From Pelagibacterium montanilacus (GTDB lineage: Bacteria > Pseudomonadota > Alphaproteobacteria > Rhizobiales > Devosiaceae): a stretch of 45,467 bases of DNA. This document shows positions 1 to 11,248 of this stretch, piece after piece; the first letter of the stretch is position 1, and each line of letters begins with the position of its first letter. The DNA is taken from the NCBI RefSeq assembly GCF_003992665.1, contig NZ_RZMX01000016.1, positions 2,501 to 47,967 on the forward strand, written 5' to 3'. A program made the position numbers and the translations under genes. The notes beneath the pieces were generated by a model that did not search any database, had not been told where the DNA came from, and saw only the letters and a program-made list of their open reading frames with translations.

Positions 1-363
1 TTTGCGTGTGTAGGGAAGAAAACGGTTCGGCCGTCTCTTGAAAAAGGGCGTGCCTGTTCGACGATACATTGTGAAGAGAAGGATTGTTTGTCCTGCCTGT
101 ACCCCAGGCGATCCCCCAGTCGGGATTAGGCTTTTTGCCTTGGAGAAACGATACCTCGTGAAACTGGTCTTTGGATCGGATCAGGGCAGCACCTGGAGGC
201 GTGGCGACACGTCTTGTGGGGTTTTGTCCGGTCGGATGGGCCGCTCGCATCGGTGGTGCACACCGGTGAGCAACGGGTGGTCTGTTCGGTATATCCGATC
301 CTTTAAATGATCTGACCATCGATGCCCGATGATCGAGAGATTGCGGGCATTGGTAATGAGAAC
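1..363 (+). other. 3' part of the 16S-23S internal transcribed spacer
   Basis: This stretch leads directly into the 23S gene and is the distal end of the 16S-23S spacer; the 16S gene and any spacer tRNAs would lie upstream of the window. No cloverleaf-like sequence with a T-loop or anticodon arm is visible, so no tRNA is called. Positions 355-370 are an exact complement of 3090-3102 just past the 23S 3' end, giving the long stem that RNase III normally cuts. Short open frames here are not credible genes. Confidence 0.8.
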
Positions 364-3098
<2,735 letters not shown>

Positions 3099-3176
3099 TC
3101 TCATTTATCAATGCCTGCAACCCGCACGTTGCACAGATCTCAAAAAGACCAGTCTCACACCAATTTGTTCTTGTTC

Positions 3177-3295
3177 GACCTGGTGGCTATGGCGAAGCGC
3201 CCAGAACCCGATCCCATTCCGAACTCGACCGTTAAACGCTTCAGCGCCAATGGTACTGTGTCTTAAGGCACGGGAGAGTAGGTCGCCGCCAGGTC
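3177..3295 (+). rRNA. 5S ribosomal RNA
   Basis: A 119-nt gene starting GACCTGG and ending CCAGGTC, which pair as the terminal helix. The internal CCGATCCCATTCCGAACTCG segment is the universal 5S core. Outside it, TTGTTCTTGTT (from 3165) and AACAAGAACAA (from 3297) pair to form a precursor processing stem. It lies about 80 bp after the 23S gene in the usual 16S-23S-5S order. No tRNA-fMet follows it, unlike many alphaproteobacterial rrn operons; that tRNA is found singly at 18721. Confidence 0.97.
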
Positions 3296-3336
3296 TAACA
3301 AGAACAAATATCCCTTCTCTTTAACCCTCATCCAAA

Positions 3337-3372
3337 AAGCCCCGCTGCATAACCGCAGCGGGGCTTCTTGCG
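3337..3372 (+). terminator. rRNA operon terminator hairpin
   Basis: A perfect 12-bp stem (3337-3348 with 3355-3366, loop ATAACC) lies about 40 bp after the 5S gene and is followed by a T-containing but imperfect tail. Position and strength make it the likely end of the rrn transcript. Confidence 0.75.
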
Positions 3373-3975
3373 TTTCACATCCCCCGCTAAACACGCCCCG
3401 GCCGGGGTTGGCCGGCAAGGCCCGAAAGGGTCCGCTCGCGAAAATGTCCACTGCCGGCCCCGGGGCCCGGCTCCGCGATGTGCGGACAGACGCCGCAGCT
3501 TCTTGGCCACCGCCCCCCCTTAGGCCATAGCTCCCCCATCGCGACAGCCCGGCCGGACCGCGCTTTGGCTCGGGGCCATGTTTCAACGCTTCAGCCCATC
3601 GCGGTCGTCAGCCAAGGGCACCAGGCTATGCAATGGATGGCAATCCTCTCCCCGCGGGTGCCCGGTAGCGCGCCTGCGCGCGCCATATCCCGCCCTCAAC
3701 GCCATCGCAGGCCAGGGCTCCACGCACCCCCCGGCACTCCAACCCTCACACCAGCCCCTCGATCGCCTCCGCAAGCGCAAAGTCCAGAGCCGTCAAGCCA
3801 ACCGCATCATGGGTCCAGAGCCCAATCTCAACACGCCTATACATATGAAAAACCTCAGCATGATGCCCAAACGCTCCGAAACCAGACCAACCCGGCACAC
3901 AAACCCAAACGAAACAGAAAAATCCAAAACACAAAAATACAATGTAAACGGCCAAGAGCGAAAAAAAACTGGCGC
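3373..3975. other. gene-poor stretch downstream of the rrn operon
   Basis: About 600 bp with no convincing gene on either strand. Open frames exist, but their translations are low-complexity and lack ribosome sites. From about 3800 to 3970 the plus strand becomes strikingly rich in A and C and poor in G and T, quite unlike the 60-65% GC neighbours. The minus strand around 3750-3870 carries a short frame that could be a remnant, but no family was recognised. Confidence 0.5.
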
Positions 3976-4080
3976 TAGAGCATATCCTGTTCTGACTGAA
4001 TCAGAACAGGAGCTCCAAGTCTTTGATTTGTCGCGTTTCCGAACCGGGCAAGTGTTGCCACTTGTCCTGGAAACGCTCTA
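3976..4080 (+). repeat. bipartite palindromic intergenic repeat, copy R1
   Basis: One of four near-full copies (also 23604, 33797, 44824) of a roughly 100-bp element. Half A is a 10-bp stem, CCTGTTCTGA ... TCAGAACAGG, followed by AGCTCCAAGTCTTTGATTTG. Half B is bounded by CGTTTCC and GGAAACG and encloses a second hairpin (GCAAGTG ... CACTTGTC). The element ends in GGAAACGCTCTA. It sits between the rrn operon and the 3' end of the antiporter gene. No coding capacity is seen. Confidence 0.9.
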
Positions 4081-4286
4081 AATGGCGCGGATGCTCCAAG
4101 GTGCCGGTTGGCATTGAAATCGGTGCTGCATTGGGAACCAGACGAGGGCCGACGCAGCAGACCTGAGTGTTACCCTGACAATGGCCCGGCCCGGACTCGA
4201 TCTGGCATGGAGACATTTTCCGGCCCGGCGCGGGACAAGGACCCGGACCTCGTGCTCAGCCTCAATCGGAGCAGGGCATGATCTCG

Positions 4287-6173
4287 TCAGTCCGATGATT
4301 TGGTATTCGCGCCATCAATGCTGGAGGGTGGCGCCTGCAGTTCGGCCGTCTGCTGTGCTTGGCTCGCCCGGCGGCCTTTGCGGCGGGCGATCTGTTCGCG
4401 CAGGAACGCCATCATTTCGCGACCAGAAACGAAGAGGGGCACACGCGCCCGGCCGGCTTCCTGATCGATGGCGAGGCCGGCGGCGGTGATGTCGCCATCG
4501 ACGTTGACTTCGCGCACGATCAGCTCGAGTTGACCAATGGCTACGCGATCACCGACCTCGGCGGTGCCACCGAGCCGCTCGCGCATATAATCGGCGATCT
4601 TCCGATCGGCTGGTACATTGTGGGGAATGGGCATGCCATAGGCATCGCCCAGTGCATCAAGAGGCCGTTCGGGGTTGATTGGAAACTCTCCGAAGAAGTC
4701 CTTGTCGTCCGCTTCGACCTTGGTCGGGCTGGCAAACAGTCTGTCGAGCAGGCGCGTGTAGCGCGGAGCGATGAACATATAGATGTAATCCCCGGCCTTG
4801 ATGCGCCCGGCATACTGGTAGCGCATGGACTGGCCGTCGCGAACCACGAGCGAGGGACGGGCCCAGCGCGGGAGGCGCTCGCCTTCGGCGACCGGGCTGC
4901 CCGCGACCACATGGTAGACGATCAATTCGTGATGGGCACTGCCCGGGAGTTCGAGCCCCACGCGTTCGACCGGGCCGATCCGCGGGGGCACGATGAGACC
5001 GAGCCAGCGTGCCATGGGGCCGATGGTCCAGCCCTGGATAAGCAGAGACGTCAGCACCACGATGAAGGCGGCATTGAAAAGGAGGATGCCATTTTCCAGC
5101 CCCGCGATCAGCGGCAGGATGGCCAGCAGGATAGAGACGGCGCCCCGCAGGCCCACCCAGGACACGAACGCGGTTTCGTCCCTGTGATAGCGAAAGGGCA
5201 GGAGGCACAGCCAGACCGCAATGGGCCGGGCGATGAACATGAGAAAGAGAGCCAGCCCGACCGCGGGCAGGGCGACTGCGCCAAACTGGGAAGGGTTGGC
5301 GAGCAGACCCAGGATGAGGAACATGACGATCTGAGCCAGCCAGGTCATGCCGTCCTGGAAGCGGGTGAGGGCGGATTTGCCGCGGATTCGCATGTTTCCG
5401 GCCACCAGCCCGGCGATATAGGCGGCAAGAGCTCCAGAGCCGCCCAAGGCGCCGGTCAAGGCAAAAAGGAACACGGCCATGCCCAGAACGATGATGGGGT
5501 AGAGAGCTCCCTCGAGTTCGAGCCGGTTGATCAACTGCACGATCAGCGCGCCACCGGCGACGCCGAGCACCAGCCCGAGGCCCATCTGGAGGGCGAAGCC
5601 GGTCAGGAATTCATGGGTCATGCCCGATACGCCGGCATTCGAAACGATAAGCTCGACAAACAGGATGGTCAGAAAGATCGCCATGGGGTCGTTCGATCCG
5701 GACTCGACCTCAAGAGTGGAGCGGACTTTCTCGCGGATGGCGATGCCGCCGGCGCGCAGCAGGAAAAACACCGCGGCGGCGTCGGTCGAGGAGATGATGG
5801 CGCCCATGAGAAGCGCTTCGGCCCAGCCCAATCCGAAGAGGAAACGGGCGGCAAGCCCGACCAGCCCCGTCGTGAGCAGGACGCCAACGGTGGCCAGAAT
5901 CACCGAGGGCGCGGCCGCCTGCCGCAAGGCACGGATCGACGTGCCGAAGCCGGAATCGAAAAGGATGACCGCGAGGGCCAGCGAGCCCACGAAATAGGCG
6001 GTGTCGTAGTCGGAGAATTCGATGCCCAGCCCGTCGCTGCCCGCGGCGAGGCCCATGCCAAGGAAGATGAGCAGCAAGGGAGCACCGAACCTGAAGGCGA
6101 TCAGGCTCGTGAGCACAGAAGCAATTATGAGCCCCGCACCGATGAGCAGGACGGGGTAAATCCAATCGATCAT
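4287..6173 (-). CDS. nhaP2: K+/H+ antiporter, NhaP2/CvrA type (CPA1 family)
   Basis: Inner-membrane monovalent cation/proton antiporter of 628 residues, expected to extrude K+ (or Na+) in exchange for protons. Residues 1 to about 390 form a dozen hydrophobic segments of the CPA1 fold, with the conserved STDAAAVF (about 129-136) and ESGSNDP (about 157-163) segments that carry the transport aspartates. A soluble C-terminal part of about 200 residues contains a TrkA-C-like region, usual for NhaP2 rather than short NhaP. The starting ATG precedes an immediate membrane helix (IYPVLLIGAGLIIASV). It is transcribed alone towards R1. The choice between K+ and Na+ as substrate is inference from the architecture. 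Confidence 0.88.
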   Translation of the reverse strand: MIDWIYPVLLIGAGLIIASVLTSLIAFRFGAPLLLIFLGMGLAAGSDGLGIEFSDYDTAYFVGSLALAVILFDSGFGTSIRALRQAAAPSVILATVGVLLTTGLVGLAARFLFGLGWAEALLMGAIISSTDAAAVFFLLRAGGIAIREKVRSTLEVESGSNDPMAIFLTILFVELIVSNAGVSGMTHEFLTGFALQMGLGLVLGVAGGALIVQLINRLELEGALYPIIVLGMAVFLFALTGALGGSGALAAYIAGLVAGNMRIRGKSALTRFQDGMTWLAQIVMFLILGLLANPSQFGAVALPAVGLALFLMFIARPIAVWLCLLPFRYHRDETAFVSWVGLRGAVSILLAILPLIAGLENGILLFNAAFIVVLTSLLIQGWTIGPMARWLGLIVPPRIGPVERVGLELPGSAHHELIVYHVVAGSPVAEGERLPRWARPSLVVRDGQSMRYQYAGRIKAGDYIYMFIAPRYTRLLDRLFASPTKVEADDKDFFGEFPINPERPLDALGDAYGMPIPHNVPADRKIADYMRERLGGTAEVGDRVAIGQLELIVREVNVDGDITAAGLAIDQEAGRARVPLFVSGREMMAFLREQIARRKGRRASQAQQTAELQAPPSSIDGANTKSSD

Positions 6174-6334
6174 CGATCAAATTCCGGCGGCTGGAAGCCG
6201 ATATGGTGTGAACGCCGCGCCTGAAAAGGCGAGCAGATAAAGGACTATTCAAATATCTTTAAGAAATAGGGCACAAGCAGGCCGCTTTCGACCCCGCCGG
6301 CCGAAAAAATCGCACGCCCTCGAATATTATCGGC

Positions 6335-7096
6335 TTAGGCGGCGGCCGGTCGCGGAAGCGGACGGGGGGCGAATGGGGAGCGGGGGAGGGGGCAAGTGCT
6401 TGTGAAATCGGAAAAATCCGGGCCAAGCAGTGCGAGGAGCTGCCGGCCTTCGCTCCTGAGGGCCGAAGCGGGGAGGCCGCGGCATCGGACGCCGGCCTCG
6501 CTGAGCCGTTCGCGAGCGCGGCGCTGGGCGGGCAGGACGCTGTTTCCGCTGTCGACCCAGAGGGCCAGAAGGCCCGATGACGTATGGAAGGCGAGGTCCG
6601 CAGGGATGAAATCATCGGCAGAGAGCGGCCCGGGAGCTGCGGGGCGAATGCGGGCGCGGGGGAAGGGCATGGGCGCGCAGAAGGCCCAGTGGGCGGGCTC
6701 GATCAGGCCTGCGATATCGCTGCACCGTGCTGCAAGCAGGTCCTGATCGCGCGTGATCTGTGCTCTGATCGCGTCGAAATAGGCGTCAAAAAAGGCAAGG
6801 CCGGGTTTCCAGAACGACCCGCACAGGCGACGGAGGTGTCCGGCGAGGAAGTCGAGCTGCTGATCGGCGTGCCGCATGTCGGTCGCGGCGGGGGGCAGGG
6901 TGAAGGGATGGGCGAGCGCATGAAGGCGCACCGGCGCGCGCCTGTCGGCGGGAACAGCGGCGAGGGGCGCGCCGGGCAGGTCGATGTCCGCGGCCCGGCC
7001 CTCGGTGATCGCCACGAGTGCATCCTCGCGGACGCGGTCCCGACCATAGGCGATCAGATGGTGCGTTGCCGCAGCGGGCGCATCGGGTCTTTGCAT
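6335..7096 (-). CDS. conserved-looking protein of unknown function
   Basis: A 253-residue protein, family not recognised. It has no signal peptide or membrane segment. The middle (about residues 85-125) looks alpha-helical, and a region near residues 175-225 (LALWVDSGNSVLPAQRRARERL onward, then LLALLGPDF) is the most protein-like part. The last 20 residues are low-complexity Pro/Arg/Ser, and the true end could be affected by a sequencing error. The ATG at 7096 has a GGGAGC ribosome site. It follows the LVIVD gene on the same strand after a strong hairpin at 7116-7138 and may be co-transcribed with it. Third-position GC bias favours this strand over the overlapping antisense frame. Confidence 0.6.
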   Translation of the reverse strand: MQRPDAPAAATHHLIAYGRDRVREDALVAITEGRAADIDLPGAPLAAVPADRRAPVRLHALAHPFTLPPAATDMRHADQQLDFLAGHLRRLCGSFWKPGLAFFDAYFDAIRAQITRDQDLLAARCSDIAGLIEPAHWAFCAPMPFPRARIRPAAPGPLSADDFIPADLAFHTSSGLLALWVDSGNSVLPAQRRARERLSEAGVRCRGLPASALRSEGRQLLALLGPDFSDFTSTCPLPRSPFAPRPLPRPAAA

Positions 7097-7115
7097 GGTC
7101 GGGCTCCCATTATGC

Positions 7116-7138
7116 CTCCCCGGGCAGGGCCCGGGGAG
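7116..7138 (-). terminator. strong intercistronic hairpin after the LVIVD gene
   Basis: A perfect 10-bp stem CTCCCCGGGC / GCCCGGGGAG with a 3-nt loop lies between the LVIVD stop (7184) and the next start (7096) on the minus strand. It has no T-tract, so it may act as an mRNA-stabilising 3' end or partial attenuator rather than an intrinsic terminator. Confidence 0.5.
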
Positions 7139-7183
7139 AACTCATTTGCGGGTTTCGTTCTGCCGCGGTCAGAACCGCGTGGG

Positions 7184-8395
7184 TCAGATGTCCATTTCGA
7201 GCACGTAGAGACCGCCGGCCCAGCGGTCCACCGCGTAGATCAGCCCGTTCTCGTCGACATAGGCGTCGTTGAACTGGATCGATCCCGCCGGTGAGCCTTC
7301 GGGGGCTTCGGGCACGTAGTGCGCGATTTCCTTGGGTTCGTAGGGGTCGGCGATGTCGTGGACCCGGACCCCGCCATTGAAATAGGTGCCGATGACGATC
7401 TGGTCGGACCTGAAGGAGGGGCCGGGGCGGTTCTCGTGCACGTTGTGAGCCCCGAAGCGTCCGCCGCGCGGTGCGAACTCCTCGACCGGGGGCATGGGCA
7501 GGGTCGAGATGGGCACGAGGTTGTCTTCGACCTGGGCATCGAGCACCCAGACCCGCTTGGGCCAGTCCTCGCCCAGATCGTAGACGCATTCGTCCGAGGC
7601 CACGATCAGGTTGCGGTCAAACAGAGGCAGCACGGTGTGGGTGAAGCCGTTGGCGGGGGGATGGGGATTCCAGTGGCTGACCAGCTTGGGCGCCGATTTG
7701 TCGGCGATGTCGAGGATCATCACGCCGCCGTCGATATACCCGATATAGGCCCGGTCGGGGCGCTCGGGATAGACATTGGTGTTGTGGCACCGCCAGCCCT
7801 GGCTGAAGCGCGGGTGGCGCGGGGGTGCCGGCTCGTCATCGCCCACACGGGTGCCCGGATACCACCAGAAGCAGGTTTCCTCGGGCTTGGAGGGGTTGGA
7901 GATGTCGAGCATGAGAAAGGGCTGGTCGTCCCAGCTTTCCTTGGGCTGGAAGTCCTTTGTGGGGGCCGCGGCGGTGAGCCAGCCTTCCTCCACGAACCAG
8001 ACCTGGTGGCAGCCTCGCGAATGCGGGCTCGAGCAATCGTAAAAGCCGATCGAGCGTGGCTCTTCAGGCTTGGTGATGTCGAACAGTTCGATGCCGGCGG
8101 GCTCCTGTCCCCATGTCTGGGTCTGGTAGGCGACCGCCATGGTGTTGCCCACCACGTCAAGGGAATTGGACCGGACCGTGTTGTGCGGAAGCTGGGTCTG
8201 GACCACGACCTTGGGATTGCGCGGATCCGACACGTCGACGCCGGTGAAATTGGTTGGAGCGCTTTCGTGGGCGAGCCAAAGAATTCGCCTTCCATCGTTT
8301 GTCAGTTGAAGGCTGACACCTTCCCCAACATTTCCGTTTCCAAGCAATGTGTCCTGCGAAAGCAGTTTGATGTTCTTGGATTCTGCCTTTTTCAT
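7184..8395 (-). CDS. LVIVD-repeat (beta-propeller-like) protein
   Basis: A 403-residue protein made of recurring beta-rich units such as GVDVSDPRNPKVV, ELFDITKPEEPRSIG, MLDISNPSKPEE, ILDIADKSAPKLVS and VHDIADPYEPKEIAHY. This is the LVIVD repeat pattern, predicted to fold as a beta-propeller. No signal peptide is seen, so it is probably cytoplasmic. The last quarter (HNVHENRPG, GSIQFNDAYVDENG, DRWAGGLYVLEMDI) is well conserved in proteins of this type as I recall them. The ATG at 8395 was chosen over an upstream in-frame ATG because an AGAGG ribosome site sits just before it and the extra 28 residues look non-coding. It is divergent from the COG0523 gene (62 bp apart). Biochemical function is unknown. 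Confidence 0.82.
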   Translation of the reverse strand: MKKAESKNIKLLSQDTLLGNGNVGEGVSLQLTNDGRRILWLAHESAPTNFTGVDVSDPRNPKVVVQTQLPHNTVRSNSLDVVGNTMAVAYQTQTWGQEPAGIELFDITKPEEPRSIGFYDCSSPHSRGCHQVWFVEEGWLTAAAPTKDFQPKESWDDQPFLMLDISNPSKPEETCFWWYPGTRVGDDEPAPPRHPRFSQGWRCHNTNVYPERPDRAYIGYIDGGVMILDIADKSAPKLVSHWNPHPPANGFTHTVLPLFDRNLIVASDECVYDLGEDWPKRVWVLDAQVEDNLVPISTLPMPPVEEFAPRGGRFGAHNVHENRPGPSFRSDQIVIGTYFNGGVRVHDIADPYEPKEIAHYVPEAPEGSPAGSIQFNDAYVDENGLIYAVDRWAGGLYVLEMDI

Positions 8396-8457
8396 GGATT
8401 GCCTCTTTTTTATATTATGAATTCTTGTTAGGGTTTCGCCAGCAAAAAGGAGGCGAC

Positions 8458-9546
8458 ATGAGTGCCACATCGCTGCCACTGACGATCATCACGGGGTTTC
8501 TGGGAAGCGGGAAAACCACGCTTCTCAACGGTCTGCTCAAGGATTCCCGCCTCGAGCGCACGGCGGTTATCGTGAACGAGTTCGGCGAGATCGGGCTTGA
8601 TCACCTTCTGGTCGAAAGCGCCATGGATCAGATGATGCTGCTCGACAATGGCTGTCTGTGCTGCACGGTGCGGGGCGATCTGGTCGACACCCTGCTCGAC
8701 CTGCTGCGCAGGGTGGAGGCCGAGGAAATCCCCGCGTTCGACCGGGTGATGGTCGAGACCACCGGGCTGGCCGATCCTGCCCCGATCGTCCAGACGCTGG
8801 CCACAAGCGAGGCGGTCGCCGAGCGGTTTCACCTCCATGCGGTCGTCACCACGGTGGACGGCATCAACGGAGCGGACACGATCACCGAATATCCCGAGGC
8901 GCGCGCCCAGGCGGCGATGGCGGACCTGCTGCTTGTCACCAAGACGGACCGGCCGGAAGCCAACCCCGCGAGGGTTTCGGCGGCGCTTGCCAGCCTCAAC
9001 CCCACCGCGCCGCGCGTTGCGGTCAGCGGCGGCATCGTCGATCCGGCAGTGATCATCGAACTTGGCCGGGCAGCGGACCACCTTGCGATGGAGGACGCCG
9101 GCAACCCGGACGCTGAGGACCACGTCCATGACGGGGCGTGCGGGCACGACCATGATCACGACCATGGGCATCATCATGGACACGACCATGCACACGGGTC
9201 GGTACACGGGTTCGACATCCAGTCGGTTTCGCTGGTGCTCGATGAGGATATGGACTGGGAGACGCTGGCCGGCTGGCTGGATTGGATCCTGGCCTTGAGG
9301 GGTGCGGACATCCTGCGGGTCAAGGGCATCGTGCAGCCGAAGGGCTTTGATCGGCCGGTGCTGATCCATGGGGTGCAGCACGTGTTCTTTCCCCCCACCG
9401 AGATGGGGGACTGGCCCGATGAGGACCGGCGCAGCCGACTGGTGGTGATCGCAAGGGATATTCCCGCCACCGCGCTCAAGGCTTCGCTCGCGAGCTATCG
9501 CGCGAATCGGGCCGCGCTCGACGCGCCGATCTCGGTGCCTGCCTAG
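8458..9546 (+). CDS. COG0523 (CobW/YjiA/ZNG1-like) GTP-binding metallochaperone
   Basis: A 362-residue G3E-family GTPase. It shows Walker A GFLGSGKTT (residues 13-21), the metal-binding CLCC motif (66-69), the switch segment ETTGLADP (100-107) and a TKTD in place of the NKxD base-recognition motif (about 164-167). A histidine-rich loop of about 25 residues (HDHDHDHGHHHGHDHAHG, near 227-244) separates the GTPase from the CobW C-terminal domain. These proteins deliver metals, often zinc, to client enzymes. The ATG at 8458 has a strong AAGGAGG site; a TTG 33 bp upstream is less likely. No Zur box or cobalamin gene is seen nearby, so the metal and client are unknown. It converges on tctA-1 across a terminator. 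Confidence 0.9.
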   Translation: MSATSLPLTIITGFLGSGKTTLLNGLLKDSRLERTAVIVNEFGEIGLDHLLVESAMDQMMLLDNGCLCCTVRGDLVDTLLDLLRRVEAEEIPAFDRVMVETTGLADPAPIVQTLATSEAVAERFHLHAVVTTVDGINGADTITEYPEARAQAAMADLLLVTKTDRPEANPARVSAALASLNPTAPRVAVSGGIVDPAVIIELGRAADHLAMEDAGNPDAEDHVHDGACGHDHDHDHGHHHGHDHAHGSVHGFDIQSVSLVLDEDMDWETLAGWLDWILALRGADILRVKGIVQPKGFDRPVLIHGVQHVFFPPTEMGDWPDEDRRSRLVVIARDIPATALKASLASYRANRAALDAPISVPA

Positions 9547-9618
9547 CGCGGATCTCCGCGGTGCCCGGGCCGGGCTGCCGTTCCCGCGGCGGGCCTTGCC
9601 GAAGCGCTGCCCCCAGGT

Positions 9619-9653
9619 GCCCCTGCCGGCATCACGCCGGCGGGGGCTTTTTT
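9619..9653. terminator. bidirectional intrinsic terminator
   Basis: A 12-bp GC-rich stem (9619-9630 with 9636-9647, one G-T pair, loop ATCAC) followed by six Ts. It lies between the convergent COG0523 and tctA-1 genes and probably ends transcripts from both sides, most strongly on the plus strand. Confidence 0.85.
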
Positions 9654-9668
9654 GTGCGGGTCGCGCGC

Positions 9669-11210
9669 TCACCGGCGATCCCCGTCGGGATCGCCGGCAT
9701 CAGTCCCGTCGGTGACCGGAGGGCCGGCCTTGACCGCCTTTTGCAGAACGCGCGGGCGGAAGGCGACGTAGAGGGCAAAGAGGATGCAGGCCAGGATCAC
9801 CAGCGCAATCGGCCGGCCCATGATGTAGGGCACGGGATTGTTGTTGGTGATGGTCATGAGGTTGCGGAAGCCATTCTCGGCGATGGGCCCGAGAATGAGC
9901 CCGAGCAGGAGTGCGGCGGGCGAGAAGTTGAACCTCTGGGCATAATAGCCCACCACCCCGAAGCCGACCATGATCCAGACATTGTGGATGTTGTTGGTGC
10001 CGGCGTAGACGCCCACCACCGAGAAGATGAGGATCAGCGGCCCGATGATGCCTCGCGGGATCAAGGTGAGATAGGCGATCATCCGCGCGACCACGGCTGC
10101 CACGCCGCCCATGAGGATGTTGGCGAACAAAAAGCCCCACATGATGGTGTAGATGACTTCGGGCCGTGCGGTGAAGAGCTGCATGCCGGGCTGGAGTCCG
10201 TGGATCATCAGCGCGCCAAAGATCACCGCCGCGGAGATGCCGCCGGGAATCCCGAGGACGAACATGGGGATGAGCGATGTGCCGGTGACACCGTTGTTGG
10301 AGCCTTCTGTGGCCGCGAGGCCCTTGGGCTCGCCCTTGCCGAACTTGTCGCCGGGCTTGGCCGAGGAGACCTCCCAGGCATAGGCGACCCATTGGGCGAC
10401 GCTCGCGCCAGCCGCGGGAATGATGCCCATGACAAGGCCGGTGACCCAGCCGCGCACCAGCGACCAGCGCAGCTTCCACATCTCGGGCAGGCTGGGCCAG
10501 ATGTTCCAGCTCAGCTTGCTGACGCCCGAAATCGTGCCCTTGGTGTCCTTGGAGATCAGCTCGAGCCCCTGGGCGAAGGCAAAGAGCCCCACGATCGCGG
10601 GCAGGATGTCGAACCCGGCCTGGAAGCCGATATAGCCGAAGGTGTAGCGGGGAAAGCCCGAGGCCAGATCGGTGCCGAAGGTGGCCAGCAGCAGCCCCGC
10701 CATGCCCGCGAGCAGGCCGCGGAAGAGGGCGCCGAACGAGACAGCGGCGATCGAGAGCAGGCCCAGAAGGGCAATCAGGAAGAATTCGGCCGGTCCGAAC
10801 AGGAGCGAAAACCGCGCCAGCGGCGGGGCCAGGAACATCAGAGCAAGGCCAGAAAGCAGGCCGCCGACGACCGAGGCGAAGGTGGATATCCGGATCGCCT
10901 CGATGGCCTGACCGTTCTTGGTCATCTCGAAGCCCTCGATGGTCGAGGCCGCAGATGCCGAGGTGCCGGGCGCCCGCAAGAGGATGGCGGAGAACGAGCC
11001 GCCATAGATGCCAGCGGCAAAGCACGACACCAAAAGGATGATGGCGGTCTCGGGCGGGAACTGGAACGAGACGGGGATCAAAAGCGCGATGGCCATGGGC
11101 GGGTTGAGCCCGGGGATGGCTCCGATGATCAGCCCGACACACACGCCCAGAAGCATGGCGCTGAAATTGGCGATCGAGAAGATGTCGGCAGCGTAGCCAA
11201 GAAATTCCAT
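9669..11210 (-). CDS. tctA: TTT transporter large permease, TctA-1
   Basis: A 513-residue inner-membrane protein, the roughly 12-helix subunit of a tripartite tricarboxylate transporter. The family signature GIYGGSFSAILLRAPGTSAS lies near residues 70-90, and the second signature appears as IIPAAGASVAQW, with AAG where PG-x-G is usual (TctA-2 has IPGPGATVS). FGKGEPKGLAATEGSNNG and LGIPGG follow the family pattern. The ATG at 11210 was preferred over an upstream in-frame start because it gives the standard N-terminus (MEFLGYAADIF). It lies 38 bp after tctB-1. The substrate, probably an organic carboxylate, cannot be told from sequence. Confidence 0.93.
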   Translation of the reverse strand: MEFLGYAADIFSIANFSAMLLGVCVGLIIGAIPGLNPPMAIALLIPVSFQFPPETAIILLVSCFAAGIYGGSFSAILLRAPGTSASAASTIEGFEMTKNGQAIEAIRISTFASVVGGLLSGLALMFLAPPLARFSLLFGPAEFFLIALLGLLSIAAVSFGALFRGLLAGMAGLLLATFGTDLASGFPRYTFGYIGFQAGFDILPAIVGLFAFAQGLELISKDTKGTISGVSKLSWNIWPSLPEMWKLRWSLVRGWVTGLVMGIIPAAGASVAQWVAYAWEVSSAKPGDKFGKGEPKGLAATEGSNNGVTGTSLIPMFVLGIPGGISAAVIFGALMIHGLQPGMQLFTARPEVIYTIMWGFLFANILMGGVAAVVARMIAYLTLIPRGIIGPLILIFSVVGVYAGTNNIHNVWIMVGFGVVGYYAQRFNFSPAALLLGLILGPIAENGFRNLMTITNNNPVPYIMGRPIALVILACILFALYVAFRPRVLQKAVKAGPPVTDGTDAGDPDGDRR

Positions 11211-11248
11211 TTCAGGGACCCTTCCGGATGCGACGAGCGGGCGCGCGC

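Noticed and set aside
3478-4081. Two overlapping plus-strand frames of about 166 residues after the rrn operon
   Set aside because: Pro/Ser/His/Gln-rich translations, no ribosome site, and one runs into the repeat R1.
4359-6224. 621-residue open frame antisense to the antiporter gene
   Set aside because: The translation is rich in Gly, Glu, Asp, Gln and Arg without recognisable motifs, as is typical of the mirror frame of a GC-rich membrane protein gene.
8401-8457. Possible Zur box between the LVIVD and COG0523 genes
   Set aside because: TATATTATGAATTC is AT-rich but lacks the palindromic form of a Zur site.
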